From assembly GCF_000737335.2 (NCBI RefSeq), contig NZ_JMCC02000032.1, positions 9,245 to 73,244 on the forward strand: a stretch of 64,000 nt of DNA. The letters are read 5' to 3'. Origin of the DNA: Enhygromyxa salina (lineage in GTDB: Bacteria > Myxococcota_A > Polyangia > Nannocystales > Nannocystaceae). The notes beneath the pieces were generated by a model. That model saw only the letters and a list, made by a program, of their open reading frames with translations. It was not told the origin of the DNA and did no database searches. Positions 16,221-25,113 of this stretch are shown in pieces. How positions within the stretch are numbered: position 1 is the first letter of the stretch; each line of letters opens with the position of its first letter. Position numbers and translations under genes: made by a program.

Positions 16221-16437
16221 GACACTGACGCTACCCCGGGCAGCCCACGGATCTTGTCCCGCTCCCCCCTAGAGTTCGAGCAGAATCGCTCGGGGAGCAC
16301 AGATGTCGTGAGTTTTATCTCGAATAATAGATTTGGGTGACTATGGAAACTACTGAAACTGTCTTAGATACTTGTCATCTCGTCGGGTGAGCGTGGCCCC
16401 TCGTCAAACCCTACCGAACCAAGAGAGAACCTCGATC
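16221..16437. promoter_or_regulatory. AT-rich intergenic promoter region
   Basis: This 217-bp gap between two divergent lipoprotein genes has a marked AT-rich island (about 16308-16385, including TCTCGAATAATAGATTTGGG and TACTGAAACTGTCTTAG) in an otherwise very GC-rich window. It should hold the promoters for the genes on both sides. No specific -35/-10 pair or operator was assigned. Confidence 0.45.
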
Positions 16438-17334
16438 ATGAAAACCCTACGACTGCTATCGCTGTGTCTTGTTGGTGGTGCGCTGACCTTGTCGGCCTGC
16501 GGCGACAAGACCGACACCGAGTCCACTGGTGCGAGCACCGTCGCAACCACCTCCAACGGTAGCGCCGACACCGACAACGACGAGGACACGGGCGGCCCCG
16601 ACGACTTTGGTGGCGACGGTGACGGCGATCCTGGGACCACGACAACCACGAGCGCGGGCTTCGTGCCCACCGACGGCGACATGCCCAGCATCGCGGAGTG
16701 TGATCCGTGGGCGCAGGACTGCCCCGAGGGTGAGAAGTGCGTTGCGTACGGCAGCACGGGCGGTGGCTGGGATGCCAACAAGTGCGTGCCGATCAACGGC
16801 GACGGTACCCAGGGCGAGCCCTGCACCTACGACGGCACCGCGGCGTCCACCGACGACTGTAACGCGGACACCTGGTGTTGGAACGTCTCGGAAGAGGGCG
16901 TCGGCGTCTGCACCTCGTTCTGCACGGGCTCGCCTGACGACCCGATCTGCGAGCCCGGCTACGGCTGCTCAATCGCCAACGAGGGGTCGATCACCTTGTG
17001 CCTGCTCAACTGCGACCCGCTGCTGCAGGACTGCCCGTCGGCCACGGACTCGTGCTTCTACGACTTCAGCGGCAACTTCGTGTGTGCCTTCTTCACCCAA
17101 AACCTGCCAACCGGTGAGCCCTGTGGCTTCATCAACGACTGCATCGGCGGCGACATCTGCCTGGGCGCCGACGTGCTGCCCAGCTGCGCTGGCGCGTCTT
17201 GCTGCGCAGAGTTCTGCGACCTGACCGACCCGACCTGCACCGTTGAAGGGACCGAGTGCACGCCCTTGTTCGAAGACGGCACCGCGCCGCCCGACTACGT
17301 CGACGTTGGCGTCTGCATTATCCCCGGCGCCTAG
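16438..17334 (+). CDS. Cys-rich secreted lipoprotein
   Basis: 298 residues. The lipobox LSAC ends the signal (Cys21), then a Thr/Ser/Asp/Gly linker with DGDGD repeats, then about 20 Cys residues in motifs such as CDPWAQDCPEGEKCV, CNADTWCW and CASCC-like pairs, which resemble the Cys-rich outer-surface proteins common in Nannocystineae. No enzyme motif. The ATG at 16438 follows AAGAGAG. A strong terminator-like hairpin follows the stop. Presumed outer-membrane anchored and disulphide-stabilised. Confidence 0.8.
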   Translation: MKTLRLLSLCLVGGALTLSACGDKTDTESTGASTVATTSNGSADTDNDEDTGGPDDFGGDGDGDPGTTTTTSAGFVPTDGDMPSIAECDPWAQDCPEGEKCVAYGSTGGGWDANKCVPINGDGTQGEPCTYDGTAASTDDCNADTWCWNVSEEGVGVCTSFCTGSPDDPICEPGYGCSIANEGSITLCLLNCDPLLQDCPSATDSCFYDFSGNFVCAFFTQNLPTGEPCGFINDCIGGDICLGADVLPSCAGASCCAEFCDLTDPTCTVEGTECTPLFEDGTAPPDYVDVGVCIIPGA

Positions 17335-17360
17335 TCGCTGACTGACTGACTGACTGCAGA

Positions 17361-17386
17361 GGCCAGCGGCAACGCTGGCCTTTGCA
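17361..17386 (+). terminator. Rho-independent-type hairpin after the Cys-rich lipoprotein gene
   Basis: A perfect 8-bp stem GGCCAGCG / CGCTGGCC with loop GCAA lies 27 bases after the stop and is followed by TTTGCAATTT. A short CTGA tandem (GACTGACTGACTGACTG) precedes it. Confidence 0.7.
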
Positions 17387-17407
17387 ATTTGCACGTTGCT
17401 CACGAAT

Positions 17408-18469
17408 TCAAAGGTGGACGACCTTGGTGTGTTCTTCGCCGGCGATGAGCCGCAGCTCTCGCCACGAGCTGCGATCGTTGAGCGAGCTCCAGCGTCGCTC
17501 GACCTCGCGGTAGTGCCAGTCGATGTCGACCTGGTAGTAGAGCTGCAGATCCCGGGTCTCGATGATCTTGCGGATCTCGTTGCTGTGATAGTTGCGGGGA
17601 TCGTGGTCCGTGTTGGCGCGCTGGCCCATCTCTGCGTAGGTCTGGCCAAGCGCGATGAGCAGCTCCTCGACCTCTGCGGCGAGTGGCTTGGCGGGCAGGC
17701 CGATGCGCTGGGCCTCGCGCAGGGTGATTGGGTAGCCGTGGGCTGGATACTCGGAATTGAGCGCGCGGGCGATCTGCGCCGCTCGTTCTCGGTCGGTGAA
17801 GTGATAGGACAAGATCTCCGTGCACAGCTTGATCGACAGCGAGCTGGCCCGATCGACCGCCCCGATCACGAGCGGGTGCACGAAATCGAACAGCTTGCCC
17901 CACGGGTTCGGCTCGCTGACATCGTGGTCCTGGGCGGCGTCCCCCGGGGTGCCCTCGCGCCACAGCCGGACCACGCGGACCAGCTCGTCGTGGCTGACGC
18001 TCACGCGATCGTTGGTGTGGTCGAGGGGCGAGAGCGCGTGGCGGATCGAGGTGTCGACCGCAGACAGATAGCCGAGCGGACCAATCTGGATCTCGTCGGC
18101 CCCGAGCGCCAACATCGTCGCAGCCGAGGCCGCCTCGAGGGGGACCAGCGCTGTCACCTCGTCGGCCCAGTGGCGCAAGATGTTGGTCATGCGCAGCGCG
18201 GCCGTGCCCTGGCCGCCGTCGGACTTGATGAACAAGAACACCCGGCGCGGGCCGTCGTGGGTGTCCCGGGCGCGACGCAGCACGTGATCGAGCGCCGCGA
18301 CGTCGGCCTGGCTCATGCTGGCGTGGGGCGAGCACCAATAGCTGACGAAGGCCCCGCCCAAGGCTTGCTCGAGCCGAGCGATCAGCGGCGCGGTGCGGTT
18401 GAACAAGATCGGCGGGCGGCGGATCTCCAGCTTCGGCACCACCACGGGGTCGAGGTCGGACTCGGACAT
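17408..18469 (-). CDS. ClpP/crotonase-fold serine protease-like protein (serine dehydrogenase proteinase family)
   Basis: 353 residues resembling the SDH/SppA-like clan of ClpP-fold proteases (PF01972 type). The core pattern is VFLFIKSDGGQG (oxyanion strand), then ALVPLEAASAATMLALGADEIQIG, where the Ser in AASAATM is the expected nucleophile, and GPLGYLSAVD after it, all in the order of this family. No clear signal peptide; members may act at the membrane. The ATG at 18469 is used; the longer open frame upstream enters the divergent RND gene region. The C-terminal 100 residues are charged and helical. A second frame on the same strand is Arg/Pro-rich and not coding. Confidence 0.75.
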   Translation of the reverse strand: MSESDLDPVVVPKLEIRRPPILFNRTAPLIARLEQALGGAFVSYWCSPHASMSQADVAALDHVLRRARDTHDGPRRVFLFIKSDGGQGTAALRMTNILRHWADEVTALVPLEAASAATMLALGADEIQIGPLGYLSAVDTSIRHALSPLDHTNDRVSVSHDELVRVVRLWREGTPGDAAQDHDVSEPNPWGKLFDFVHPLVIGAVDRASSLSIKLCTEILSYHFTDRERAAQIARALNSEYPAHGYPITLREAQRIGLPAKPLAAEVEELLIALGQTYAEMGQRANTDHDPRNYHSNEIRKIIETRDLQLYYQVDIDWHYREVERRWSSLNDRSSWRELRLIAGEEHTKVVHL

Positions 18470-18521
18470 GTGCAGCGAGCATAGCGCTGTCGGTGGCGGC
18501 GTCCGGCTGTAGACTCCGGGC

Positions 18522-20873
18522 GTGTCTGACCGCGAGCGCGCCACGCGAAGTAGTCGGCTGCTCGCGTGGGTGATCGCGGGCGTGCTGCGGCATCGCAAGC
18601 TCGCGCTGATCGGGGTGGTGATCACGGTGGCGGCCGCCGCTCTTGGGCTCACGCGGCTGCAGGTCGACTTCTCGTCAACGGCGTTCTACGGCGACGCGTC
18701 CGCGGCCGCCCAGCGCTTGGCCGACCACCACGCCAACTGGGGCGCCGACGACGACACGCTGCTGGTGCTGATCGAGCCGAGCGCCGCCCACGATCCCGCG
18801 GGTGTGCTCAGCGGCGAGCGGCTCGAGGTGATCGCTGCGCTGGATCGTGCGCTCGCGGGCGCGTCGCAGGTTGACGAGGTCGTGTCGATCGCAACCCTCG
18901 CGCTGCCGCTGCCACCCGCGGTGCCGGGACCACCAGGCGACGCTGCGTTCCCGAGCGTCGCCGCGGCGCTGGGGCTCGCCGCCCTCGAGCCCGCGCCGCG
19001 CCGCGCCCTGCTCGAGCGGATGCCCTTCGTACCCACGCTGTTGTCGGCCGACGGCGGCCTGACCGTGATCGCGGTGGAGCTCAGCTTCTCGACCGACGAC
19101 GTGCTGCGGGCCCGGTCGGTCGTCGACGAGCTCGAGGTGGTGTTGGCCAGCCATGATCAGGCGCTGGCCAAGGTGGGCCTGACGCGGCAGATCGCGGGCG
19201 TCCCAGCCGTGCGCGCTGGGTTCATGGGCTTGGTCGTGCGCGATCAGCTGGTGTTGGTGCCGCTGACCTTGCTGGTGATCGCCGGGGCGCTGTTCGTGGT
19301 GTTTCGCCGGCTGCACGGCGTGGTGATCCCGGCGCTCGCGGCCGGGCTGCCAACCTTGATGTTGGTGGGGATCATGGGCTGGACGGGCGAGGGCCTGGGC
19401 TTGCTGAACCAGGCCTACTTCACCCTGCTGCCGGTGATCGCCGTCGCCGACGCGATCCACCTGCTGGCGCGCTATCACGAGGAGCGCCGCGCAGGTGGCC
19501 ACACGCAGGACCAGGCGATCGTGCGCGCGGGCTCGCGGGTCGGTGTGGCGTGCTTGCTGACCTCGCTGACGACCGCGACCGGCTTCGCCTCGCTCGCGCT
19601 GGCGGACATGCCGATCCTGCGTGGGTTTGGGCTGTACGCCGCGCTGGGGGTGGTGCTCGCGTTCGTGACCGTGATCGTGCTGGTGCCGCTGCTGCTGACC
19701 TTCGTGGAGGACGACCGCCACCCGCCGCCGCTGCCCGGGCTGCGCTGGGTCGATGTCGTGGTCGGCTTTGCGATCCGGCGGCCCGGTGTCGTGCTGATCA
19801 GCAGCTTGGCGGTGGTGCTGCTCGCGTTGCTGCCGGCCTCGCGGGTGCAGATCGACAATCAAATCTCGGGTCTGCTCGAGCCCACGCACCCAACCAGCGT
19901 GGCGAGCAAGACAGTCGACGAGCAGCTCGGTGGTGTGCTGGGTTTGGAGTTCGAGCTGCGCGCGCCCGCGGGCGTCGACCTGCGCGACCCGGAGCTGCTC
20001 GCGGCGATCCACGGATTCGAGCTGTGGCTGGCCAAGCAAGACGGCGTTCGCGTGGTCCAGGGTCTGGCGTCGATCGTGGCGGGTACGGGCGAGCTGCTTG
20101 GTGAGCCCAACCAGGTCCCGGGGTCGCGCGAGCAGATCGACGCCCGGATCGCCACGATCGCCGCCTATGCCCCGCTCGACCGGCTCGAGCGCGACGATGG
20201 CCAACACCTGCGGATCCACGCGGGCATGCCCGACATCGGTGGGCAGCGCTTCGTCGTGGTCGCCGAGCAAGCGGAACACGAGCTCGAGCGCCGGCTGGCG
20301 GCGGTGCCTGGCGGCGCGCAGGTTCAGGCCTACGCGACCGGGACCGCGTTGCTCGCCTACCGCGGCGTCAACGGCATCACCAAGGACGTCCGCGATTCGT
20401 TCGTGTTGGTGTTTGCGGTGATCATCGGTGTGATCGCGCTGTTGTTTCGGAGCTTGTGGCCGGCGTTGATCGGCGTGCTGCCCAACGGCGCGCCGCTGCT
20501 GCTGGGCTACGCGATGCTCGGCGTGCTCGGGCAGGTGTTGGATCCGCTGGCGGCCGTGATCTTGACGCTGGCGCTGGGGATCGCGGTTGATGACACCTTG
20601 CACATCATGGTCCGCACCCGCGAAGAGCTGCGCGACGGCGCCGAGCTCGAGCCTGCGCTGCGCCGGGCGATCGGACACACGGGGCGGGCGGTGTTGGTGA
20701 CCAGCGTTGTCATCGTTGGCGGCCTGTCGCTGGAGATGCTGTCCTCGTTTCCGCCGATGCAGCTGCTGGGGTTGCTGGGCGGGGGGGTGATCGCGTTTGC
20801 GGTGGTGATGGACCTGCTCTTGTTGCCCGCGCTGATCGTGCTGGTGCGTGGGCGCGGGCTACTCAGTCGCTGA
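18522..20873 (+). CDS. RND-superfamily exporter (MMPL/HpnN-like)
   Basis: 783 residues with the two-fold RND plan: TM1 (about 25-45), a periplasmic domain, a TM2-6 block (about 240-395), TM7 (about 428-447), a second periplasmic domain and a TM8-12 block (about 630-778). The proton-relay region of TM4 is present as VIAVADAIHLLARYHEE and its repeat in the second half as LGIAVDDTLHIMVRTREE, the D/H arrangement of MMPL and hopanoid/sterol-type lipid exporters. GTG start. No periplasmic adaptor or outer-membrane gene lies next to it. In a sterol-making bacterium, export of sterols or other lipids is possible but unproven. Confidence 0.88.
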   Translation: MSDRERATRSSRLLAWVIAGVLRHRKLALIGVVITVAAAALGLTRLQVDFSSTAFYGDASAAAQRLADHHANWGADDDTLLVLIEPSAAHDPAGVLSGERLEVIAALDRALAGASQVDEVVSIATLALPLPPAVPGPPGDAAFPSVAAALGLAALEPAPRRALLERMPFVPTLLSADGGLTVIAVELSFSTDDVLRARSVVDELEVVLASHDQALAKVGLTRQIAGVPAVRAGFMGLVVRDQLVLVPLTLLVIAGALFVVFRRLHGVVIPALAAGLPTLMLVGIMGWTGEGLGLLNQAYFTLLPVIAVADAIHLLARYHEERRAGGHTQDQAIVRAGSRVGVACLLTSLTTATGFASLALADMPILRGFGLYAALGVVLAFVTVIVLVPLLLTFVEDDRHPPPLPGLRWVDVVVGFAIRRPGVVLISSLAVVLLALLPASRVQIDNQISGLLEPTHPTSVASKTVDEQLGGVLGLEFELRAPAGVDLRDPELLAAIHGFELWLAKQDGVRVVQGLASIVAGTGELLGEPNQVPGSREQIDARIATIAAYAPLDRLERDDGQHLRIHAGMPDIGGQRFVVVAEQAEHELERRLAAVPGGAQVQAYATGTALLAYRGVNGITKDVRDSFVLVFAVIIGVIALLFRSLWPALIGVLPNGAPLLLGYAMLGVLGQVLDPLAAVILTLALGIAVDDTLHIMVRTREELRDGAELEPALRRAIGHTGRAVLVTSVVIVGGLSLEMLSSFPPMQLLGLLGGGVIAFAVVMDLLLLPALIVLVRGRGLLSR

Positions 20874-21125
20874 ACAGACCGCCAGCGCTGCGACGCGCCC
20901 GAGCTCATCCCCGCTGTTCGTGGCCGAGCAGCTGGCCAGCGCCCTCGCCTACGTGCACGCGCTCACCGACGACAGCGGCCGGGCGCTGGGCTTGGTTCAC
21001 CGCGACGTCAGCCCAACCAACGTGCTGGTCTCGCGCACGGGGGCGGTCAAGCTCAGCGACTTTGGCATCGCCAAGGGCGACCGCACCTGGGGTCGGCTGC
21101 GCAAGGGCAAGTATGCCTATATGTT
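20874..21125 (+). pseudogene. Remnant of a Ser/Thr protein kinase gene
   Basis: Only the middle of a Hanks-type kinase survives. Readable are a helix E-like stretch (AEQLASALAYVHAL), the catalytic loop HRDVSPTNVLVS (with its catalytic Asp and Asn), VKLSDFGIAKG (DFG motif) and the first part of the activation loop ending RLRKGKYAYM. There is no start, glycine loop or catalytic Lys before it and no APE motif or C-lobe after it; the frame continues into unrelated sequence to a stop at 21306. The HRDVSPTN form is the one common among myxobacterial kinases. It therefore marks a deletion scar between the RND gene and the next lipoprotein gene. Confidence 0.75.
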
Positions 21126-21316
21126 CATGAACTTGCCTCGGGGGTCACCTGGATGTGCCGCGAGCTGGGGCGACCGATCACAGACAGCGCCAGATGGGCC
21201 TGCGTGGGCGTTGGCCGGATCCATCGCCAGACACGGTCTCGCCGAGTTAACGCGGGCGGGCGAGTTCTCGCGCGTCGCTGTATCGCCGAACCGAGCCAGC
21301 GTGTGATGATCCACCC

Positions 21317-21982
21317 ATGACCTTCCAACTAGACAATCGTGCCGGGCCGCGGGTGCTCTGGCCACTCGCCACGACGATCGCGATGTTGCCGTTGCTTGGC
21401 TGCGGTCCCGGCTCGATCGGTGACGGCGGGACGTTTCGAATCACCGCCGTCGACTTCGACGGCGACGCGACGCTCACCTTGACCTTCAGCCATCCCGTCG
21501 CGAACGTCGACGCGATCGATCCCAACGACTTTCGAATCAGCGTCGCCCAGACCTACTCGATCACCTACACGGATCCCGACTACGGGACCTACACCTACGC
21601 GGGCACCTTCTACTCGGACCTTGGCGCGTTCGGATACAACTACCAGTACGAGTACACGCGCTTCGAGATCGTGTCCGCCACGCTCGGCGCTGACAACCAG
21701 ATCCGGCTCGAGGGCCAGTTCGCGTTTGGTGACGACGTGTGCGAGCAGCTTGCCTACGCCCAGCAGCAATTCGAGATGTACCTGGCCCAGTACCCAGGTT
21801 CGAAGGTCGAGATCGGCATGTTCCTGCACTACGCCGCCGGCGACATTCCGGTGCTGAGCGAGCGTGACGAGACGATCGCCAACATCGGCGCGCAGTGGGT
21901 GCTGACCGAGTCGCTGTACATGCAGAACGACGTGTACGGGTTTCCAAATCTGCAGCCGCGGCTCGAGATCCCCTGTCCGTAG
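21317..21982 (+). CDS. Lipoprotein of unknown function
   Basis: 221 residues with a signal ending LLGC (Cys29). The mature part is beta-rich with several Tyr/Thr/Asp-rich hairpins (SITYTDPDYGTYTYAGTFY), suggesting a beta-sandwich. Two late Cys could form a disulphide. No family recognised. It stands alone, between the kinase remnant and the kinase-TPR gene. Confidence 0.7.
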   Translation: MTFQLDNRAGPRVLWPLATTIAMLPLLGCGPGSIGDGGTFRITAVDFDGDATLTLTFSHPVANVDAIDPNDFRISVAQTYSITYTDPDYGTYTYAGTFYSDLGAFGYNYQYEYTRFEIVSATLGADNQIRLEGQFAFGDDVCEQLAYAQQQFEMYLAQYPGSKVEIGMFLHYAAGDIPVLSERDETIANIGAQWVLTESLYMQNDVYGFPNLQPRLEIPCP

Positions 21983-22044
21983 CGCGCCGCGCGAACGAGT
22001 GTGGCTGAGGTCAATCGTTCGTCGTCATCGCTCGACTATCACCG

Positions 22045-24735
22045 ATGCATGACGAGGTCACCGACGCAGGAGCGACCGCTAGCCATAGGCATCGAGCATC
22101 GGGCGCGGGGGGGTCGAGTATGACGACGCGGACACCGGCGCAGGCGAACGAGCAGATGACGACGGGCCTGAGTTCGCCGCGGGCGGGGACCCCCGCGCAG
22201 ACGACCGACGGTGGCCAGCGGGCCGTTCCAACCCAGCTCTCGTGGGACGGCGGGCGGAGCCTCGAGGCCGAGGTCGAATTCCGCTCGACGCTCGTTGGGC
22301 TGGCGCTGCTCGACGACGTCGAGCCCGTGACCATCGGGCGCGACCAGCGATACACGATCCGTCGCCTGCTTGGCCGTGGGGCCATGGGCGCCGTGTTCTT
22401 CGCCGACGACCGCGTGCTCCGACGACCGGTAGCGATCAAGGTCATGTCGAAGCTCCTGACCAACCGTCACCGATCTCAGGATCGGCTTCGGCGCGAGGCG
22501 TGGGCCTTGGCGCTGCTCGATGACCCCAATGTGTTGTCTGTCTATGACGTCGACATCGCCGCCAGTGGCGAGCTCTTCATCGCCATGCAATACGTGGCGG
22601 GGCACAACCTGCGAGAGTGGGCCGAGGCGACGAAACCGACGCGTGCCCAGCTGATCTCGGTGTTCGTGGCGGCCGGTCGCGGGCTGGCGGCGGCTCATGA
22701 AAAGGGCCTGGTGCATCGCGACTTCAAGCCCGACAACGTGCTGCTGCAACAGGACGGACGGGCGTTGGTCGCCGACTTCGGGCTCGCTGGGGGGGCGCCG
22801 CTCTCGTTACACCAACCCGCCACTCCCGAGCATGGGGGGACCGCGACCGAGGCGAGCTTCATGGGGACCCCGGCCTACATGCCGCCCGAGCAGCGACGTG
22901 GTCAGGGTGTCGAGGCTCGCAGTGATCAGTACGCATATTGTGTCTCGCTGTGGGAGCTGCTGGTTGGCGAGCGACCCACGCCGCAGACGATCGGCCAGCG
23001 ACCGCGAGAGCTCCCACGCTGGCTCTACCGTCTGCTTCGCCGCGGGCTCGCCGAGCGCGTCGAGGATCGTCATGCGGACATGTCCACGCTCGTCGCCGCG
23101 CTCGAGCATACGCCGACGCGTCGGCGCCGATACGCGTGGGTCGGCGGGGCCGTCGGCTTGGGCGGCGTGCTGGTGTTCGCTGGGATGCAGCTCGGATCCA
23201 CACCTGATCCAGCGTCGGGGCAGGCAGCCGCCGATCCATGCGCGCAGGTCGGCCTCGAGCTGGAACGGGTCTGGAACCCGGCCCGCAAGCAAGCCCTCGC
23301 TGCCCACTTGCGCGAGCTCGAGCTCGACGAGACCGGGCTCGCGGCCCGAAGTGTGATCGACAGTCTCGATCGTGCGGCGACCCAGTGGCGCGAAGATCGA
23401 GTCGCGGCGTGCGGCCAGGGCGTGGATTCGGGATGCCACGAGCGTTGGGTGCGACGCTTCGATCGTCGCGTCGAGCTGCTCAGCGCGCTCGATCCGGCCG
23501 CGGCGCCAAGGATCAGCGAGCTGCTCGAGCCGCTTCACACCCGCGCCTACTGTGACCTGGTCGCGGTGCCGCTCGACAGCGCGACCGATGAGGCGCTCGA
23601 CCAAGTCGAGCTCAGCGAGGCGCTGGCCGACTACGATGAGGCGCTCGCGCGCGGCGAGCAGCTATGGGCCGGCGTCCAAGCCCGAAGCAGCTGCACGCAG
23701 TCCGGTGTCTACTCGGACGAGGCCGCCGCGGTGAGCTACCGACTTGGCCACATTCATGGCGAGCGGCACGACGCCAAGCAGGCGCTGGGTTGGCTCGACC
23801 TGTCAATCGTTCACGCGCTGGCCTGCGCGAACGACTCGCTGCTGGCTGCTGCGCACTTGCGGGCGGCCAAGATCTCGGCCGCAGACGACAACGCGCTCGA
23901 GAGCGCAGCCCGTTCGTTGCGCGAGGCCAAGGCGATCATGGATCGCTCCCGTGATCTGCCTGAAGACCTGCGCGTCGAGTACGAGCTGACCCAGGGTCTG
24001 GTCGAGCTCAACCGGGGTGACTACGCCAAGGCAACTGCCCGGCTCGAGCGCGTTCGCACGCAGCTGAGCGAGCATCCGTTGCTAGAGCTCGAAGCGCTGA
24101 TCAACTTGGGGGTCGCGGCCAACGGTCTCGGGGACCGTGACGCGGCCCGAGCGGCGTGGGAGCGCGCTCGCGAGCTCGGCGCGGGGCTGCCCGGGAATCC
24201 ACCAGAGCTCGACATCGCAACCCTCAACTATGGACTCGCGCTCGCGCACGCCGACCCGCCGTCCCGCGACGCTGCTGGCGAAGTCTTGAGACTCGTGATC
24301 GCTAGCCGGCACCCTAGTGTCCGACTGCGCGCGACCACGGGCTTGATCGAGCTCGAGTCCAATCGTGGACATTCAGCCGAAGCGCTTCGGCTCGCGCCCG
24401 GACTGCTCGAGCTCGCCCGCGCACATCCGGACCAACCTGCGGACGATCGCGCGTTTGCCCTGTTTTGGGCGGGGCAGATTCTGGCTGACGCCCGCGACAG
24501 GCGAGGTCTCGAGGCGCTGACCGAGGCGCTTGCGATATTCGAGGAACACCTCGCGCAGCTACCCGAGCGGGTCAACTGCGAGCTCTCGCTGGCGTGGAAC
24601 CTGCTCGAATTCGGCGAGGTCGAGCTGGCTCGACGCCACCATCGACGCTTGCTGTCGCTCGATCCCTCGCTCACTCGAGATCTGGGCCCGTTGCTCGCCG
24701 AGTTCGGTCGCGCCCTCGATCACGAGCGTGGGTGA
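22045..24735 (+). CDS. Transmembrane Ser/Thr protein kinase with C-terminal helical (TPR-like) repeats
   Basis: 896 residues. The kinase domain spans about 104-355 with all key elements: GRGAMGAVF (110-118), VAIKVM with Lys132, HRDFKPDNVLL (224-234), ADFGLAGG (243-250) and GTPAYMPPEQ (274-283). One transmembrane helix follows (about 363-383, YAWVGGAVGLGGVLVFAGM), and the remaining 510 residues are TPR-like helical pairs (for example AAVSYRLGHIHGERHDAKQALGWL), the standard plan of myxobacterial sensor kinases. The N-terminal 95 residues are disordered; an alternative ATG at 22120 would shorten them. It is followed by a small secreted-peptide gene and an ECF sigma gene, suggesting a signalling unit. 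Confidence 0.9.
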   Translation: MHDEVTDAGATASHRHRASGAGGSSMTTRTPAQANEQMTTGLSSPRAGTPAQTTDGGQRAVPTQLSWDGGRSLEAEVEFRSTLVGLALLDDVEPVTIGRDQRYTIRRLLGRGAMGAVFFADDRVLRRPVAIKVMSKLLTNRHRSQDRLRREAWALALLDDPNVLSVYDVDIAASGELFIAMQYVAGHNLREWAEATKPTRAQLISVFVAAGRGLAAAHEKGLVHRDFKPDNVLLQQDGRALVADFGLAGGAPLSLHQPATPEHGGTATEASFMGTPAYMPPEQRRGQGVEARSDQYAYCVSLWELLVGERPTPQTIGQRPRELPRWLYRLLRRGLAERVEDRHADMSTLVAALEHTPTRRRRYAWVGGAVGLGGVLVFAGMQLGSTPDPASGQAAADPCAQVGLELERVWNPARKQALAAHLRELELDETGLAARSVIDSLDRAATQWREDRVAACGQGVDSGCHERWVRRFDRRVELLSALDPAAAPRISELLEPLHTRAYCDLVAVPLDSATDEALDQVELSEALADYDEALARGEQLWAGVQARSSCTQSGVYSDEAAAVSYRLGHIHGERHDAKQALGWLDLSIVHALACANDSLLAAAHLRAAKISAADDNALESAARSLREAKAIMDRSRDLPEDLRVEYELTQGLVELNRGDYAKATARLERVRTQLSEHPLLELEALINLGVAANGLGDRDAARAAWERARELGAGLPGNPPELDIATLNYGLALAHADPPSRDAAGEVLRLVIASRHPSVRLRATTGLIELESNRGHSAEALRLAPGLLELARAHPDQPADDRAFALFWAGQILADARDRRGLEALTEALAIFEEHLAQLPERVNCELSLAWNLLEFGEVELARRHHRRLLSLDPSLTRDLGPLLAEFGRALDHERG

Positions 24736-24858
24736 GCGGCCTGACTCGGATCGCACTTTTTTGGGTTCCGCGGCAATCGTTCGCGTGAACCCAACGACCA
24801 TTGAGAAGCGAGCCACCGCGTCGAAAGGGCTCGATTAACCCTTCCAGAGGATGTACCC

Positions 24859-25071
24859 ATGCGAACGAGGCTGCGAACCGCTGCCGTGACGATCTGTGTC
24901 ATGAGCACGCCCATGATGTGCACGATGAGCGACCCAGGGACCAAAGGGCCGCCACCCCAGTTCCCACCGATCGAGACCGAGCCACCGCTGCTGGTCCGAC
25001 CGACCGTCCTCAAGCTCATTCCGACCCGAACCCCGCCCCAAGACACGCACTTCATGCCGCTCCCACAGTAG
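24859..25071 (+). CDS. Short putative secreted Pro-rich peptide
   Basis: 70 residues starting with a basic, then hydrophobic, leader (MRTRLRTAAVTICVMSTPMM) that could be a signal peptide with Cys21 as a possible lipidation site, followed by a Pro/Thr-rich mature part. An AGAGGATG ribosome site lies about 8 bases before the ATG. It fits between the kinase and sigma genes in the same direction. Small size and lack of homology make it uncertain. Confidence 0.5.
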   Translation: MRTRLRTAAVTICVMSTPMMCTMSDPGTKGPPPQFPPIETEPPLLVRPTVLKLIPTRTPPQDTHFMPLPQ

Positions 25072-25113
25072 TCAGGAGTTGCTGCGGCCTCGCTTCCTAG
25101 GAGCTGTGTTAGA

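Noticed and set aside
17400..18593. Second minus-strand frame overlapping the ClpP-like gene
   Set aside because: Arg/Pro-rich with no motif; the frame ending at 17408 has the ClpP-type motifs.
18675..20678. Long minus-strand open frame (667 codons) opposite the RND exporter
   Set aside because: His/Gln/Arg-rich antisense shadow; the plus-strand gene has all RND features.
18522..20873. Naming the RND exporter bstA or hpnN
   Set aside because: General MMPL features only; no subfamily signature and no partner genes.
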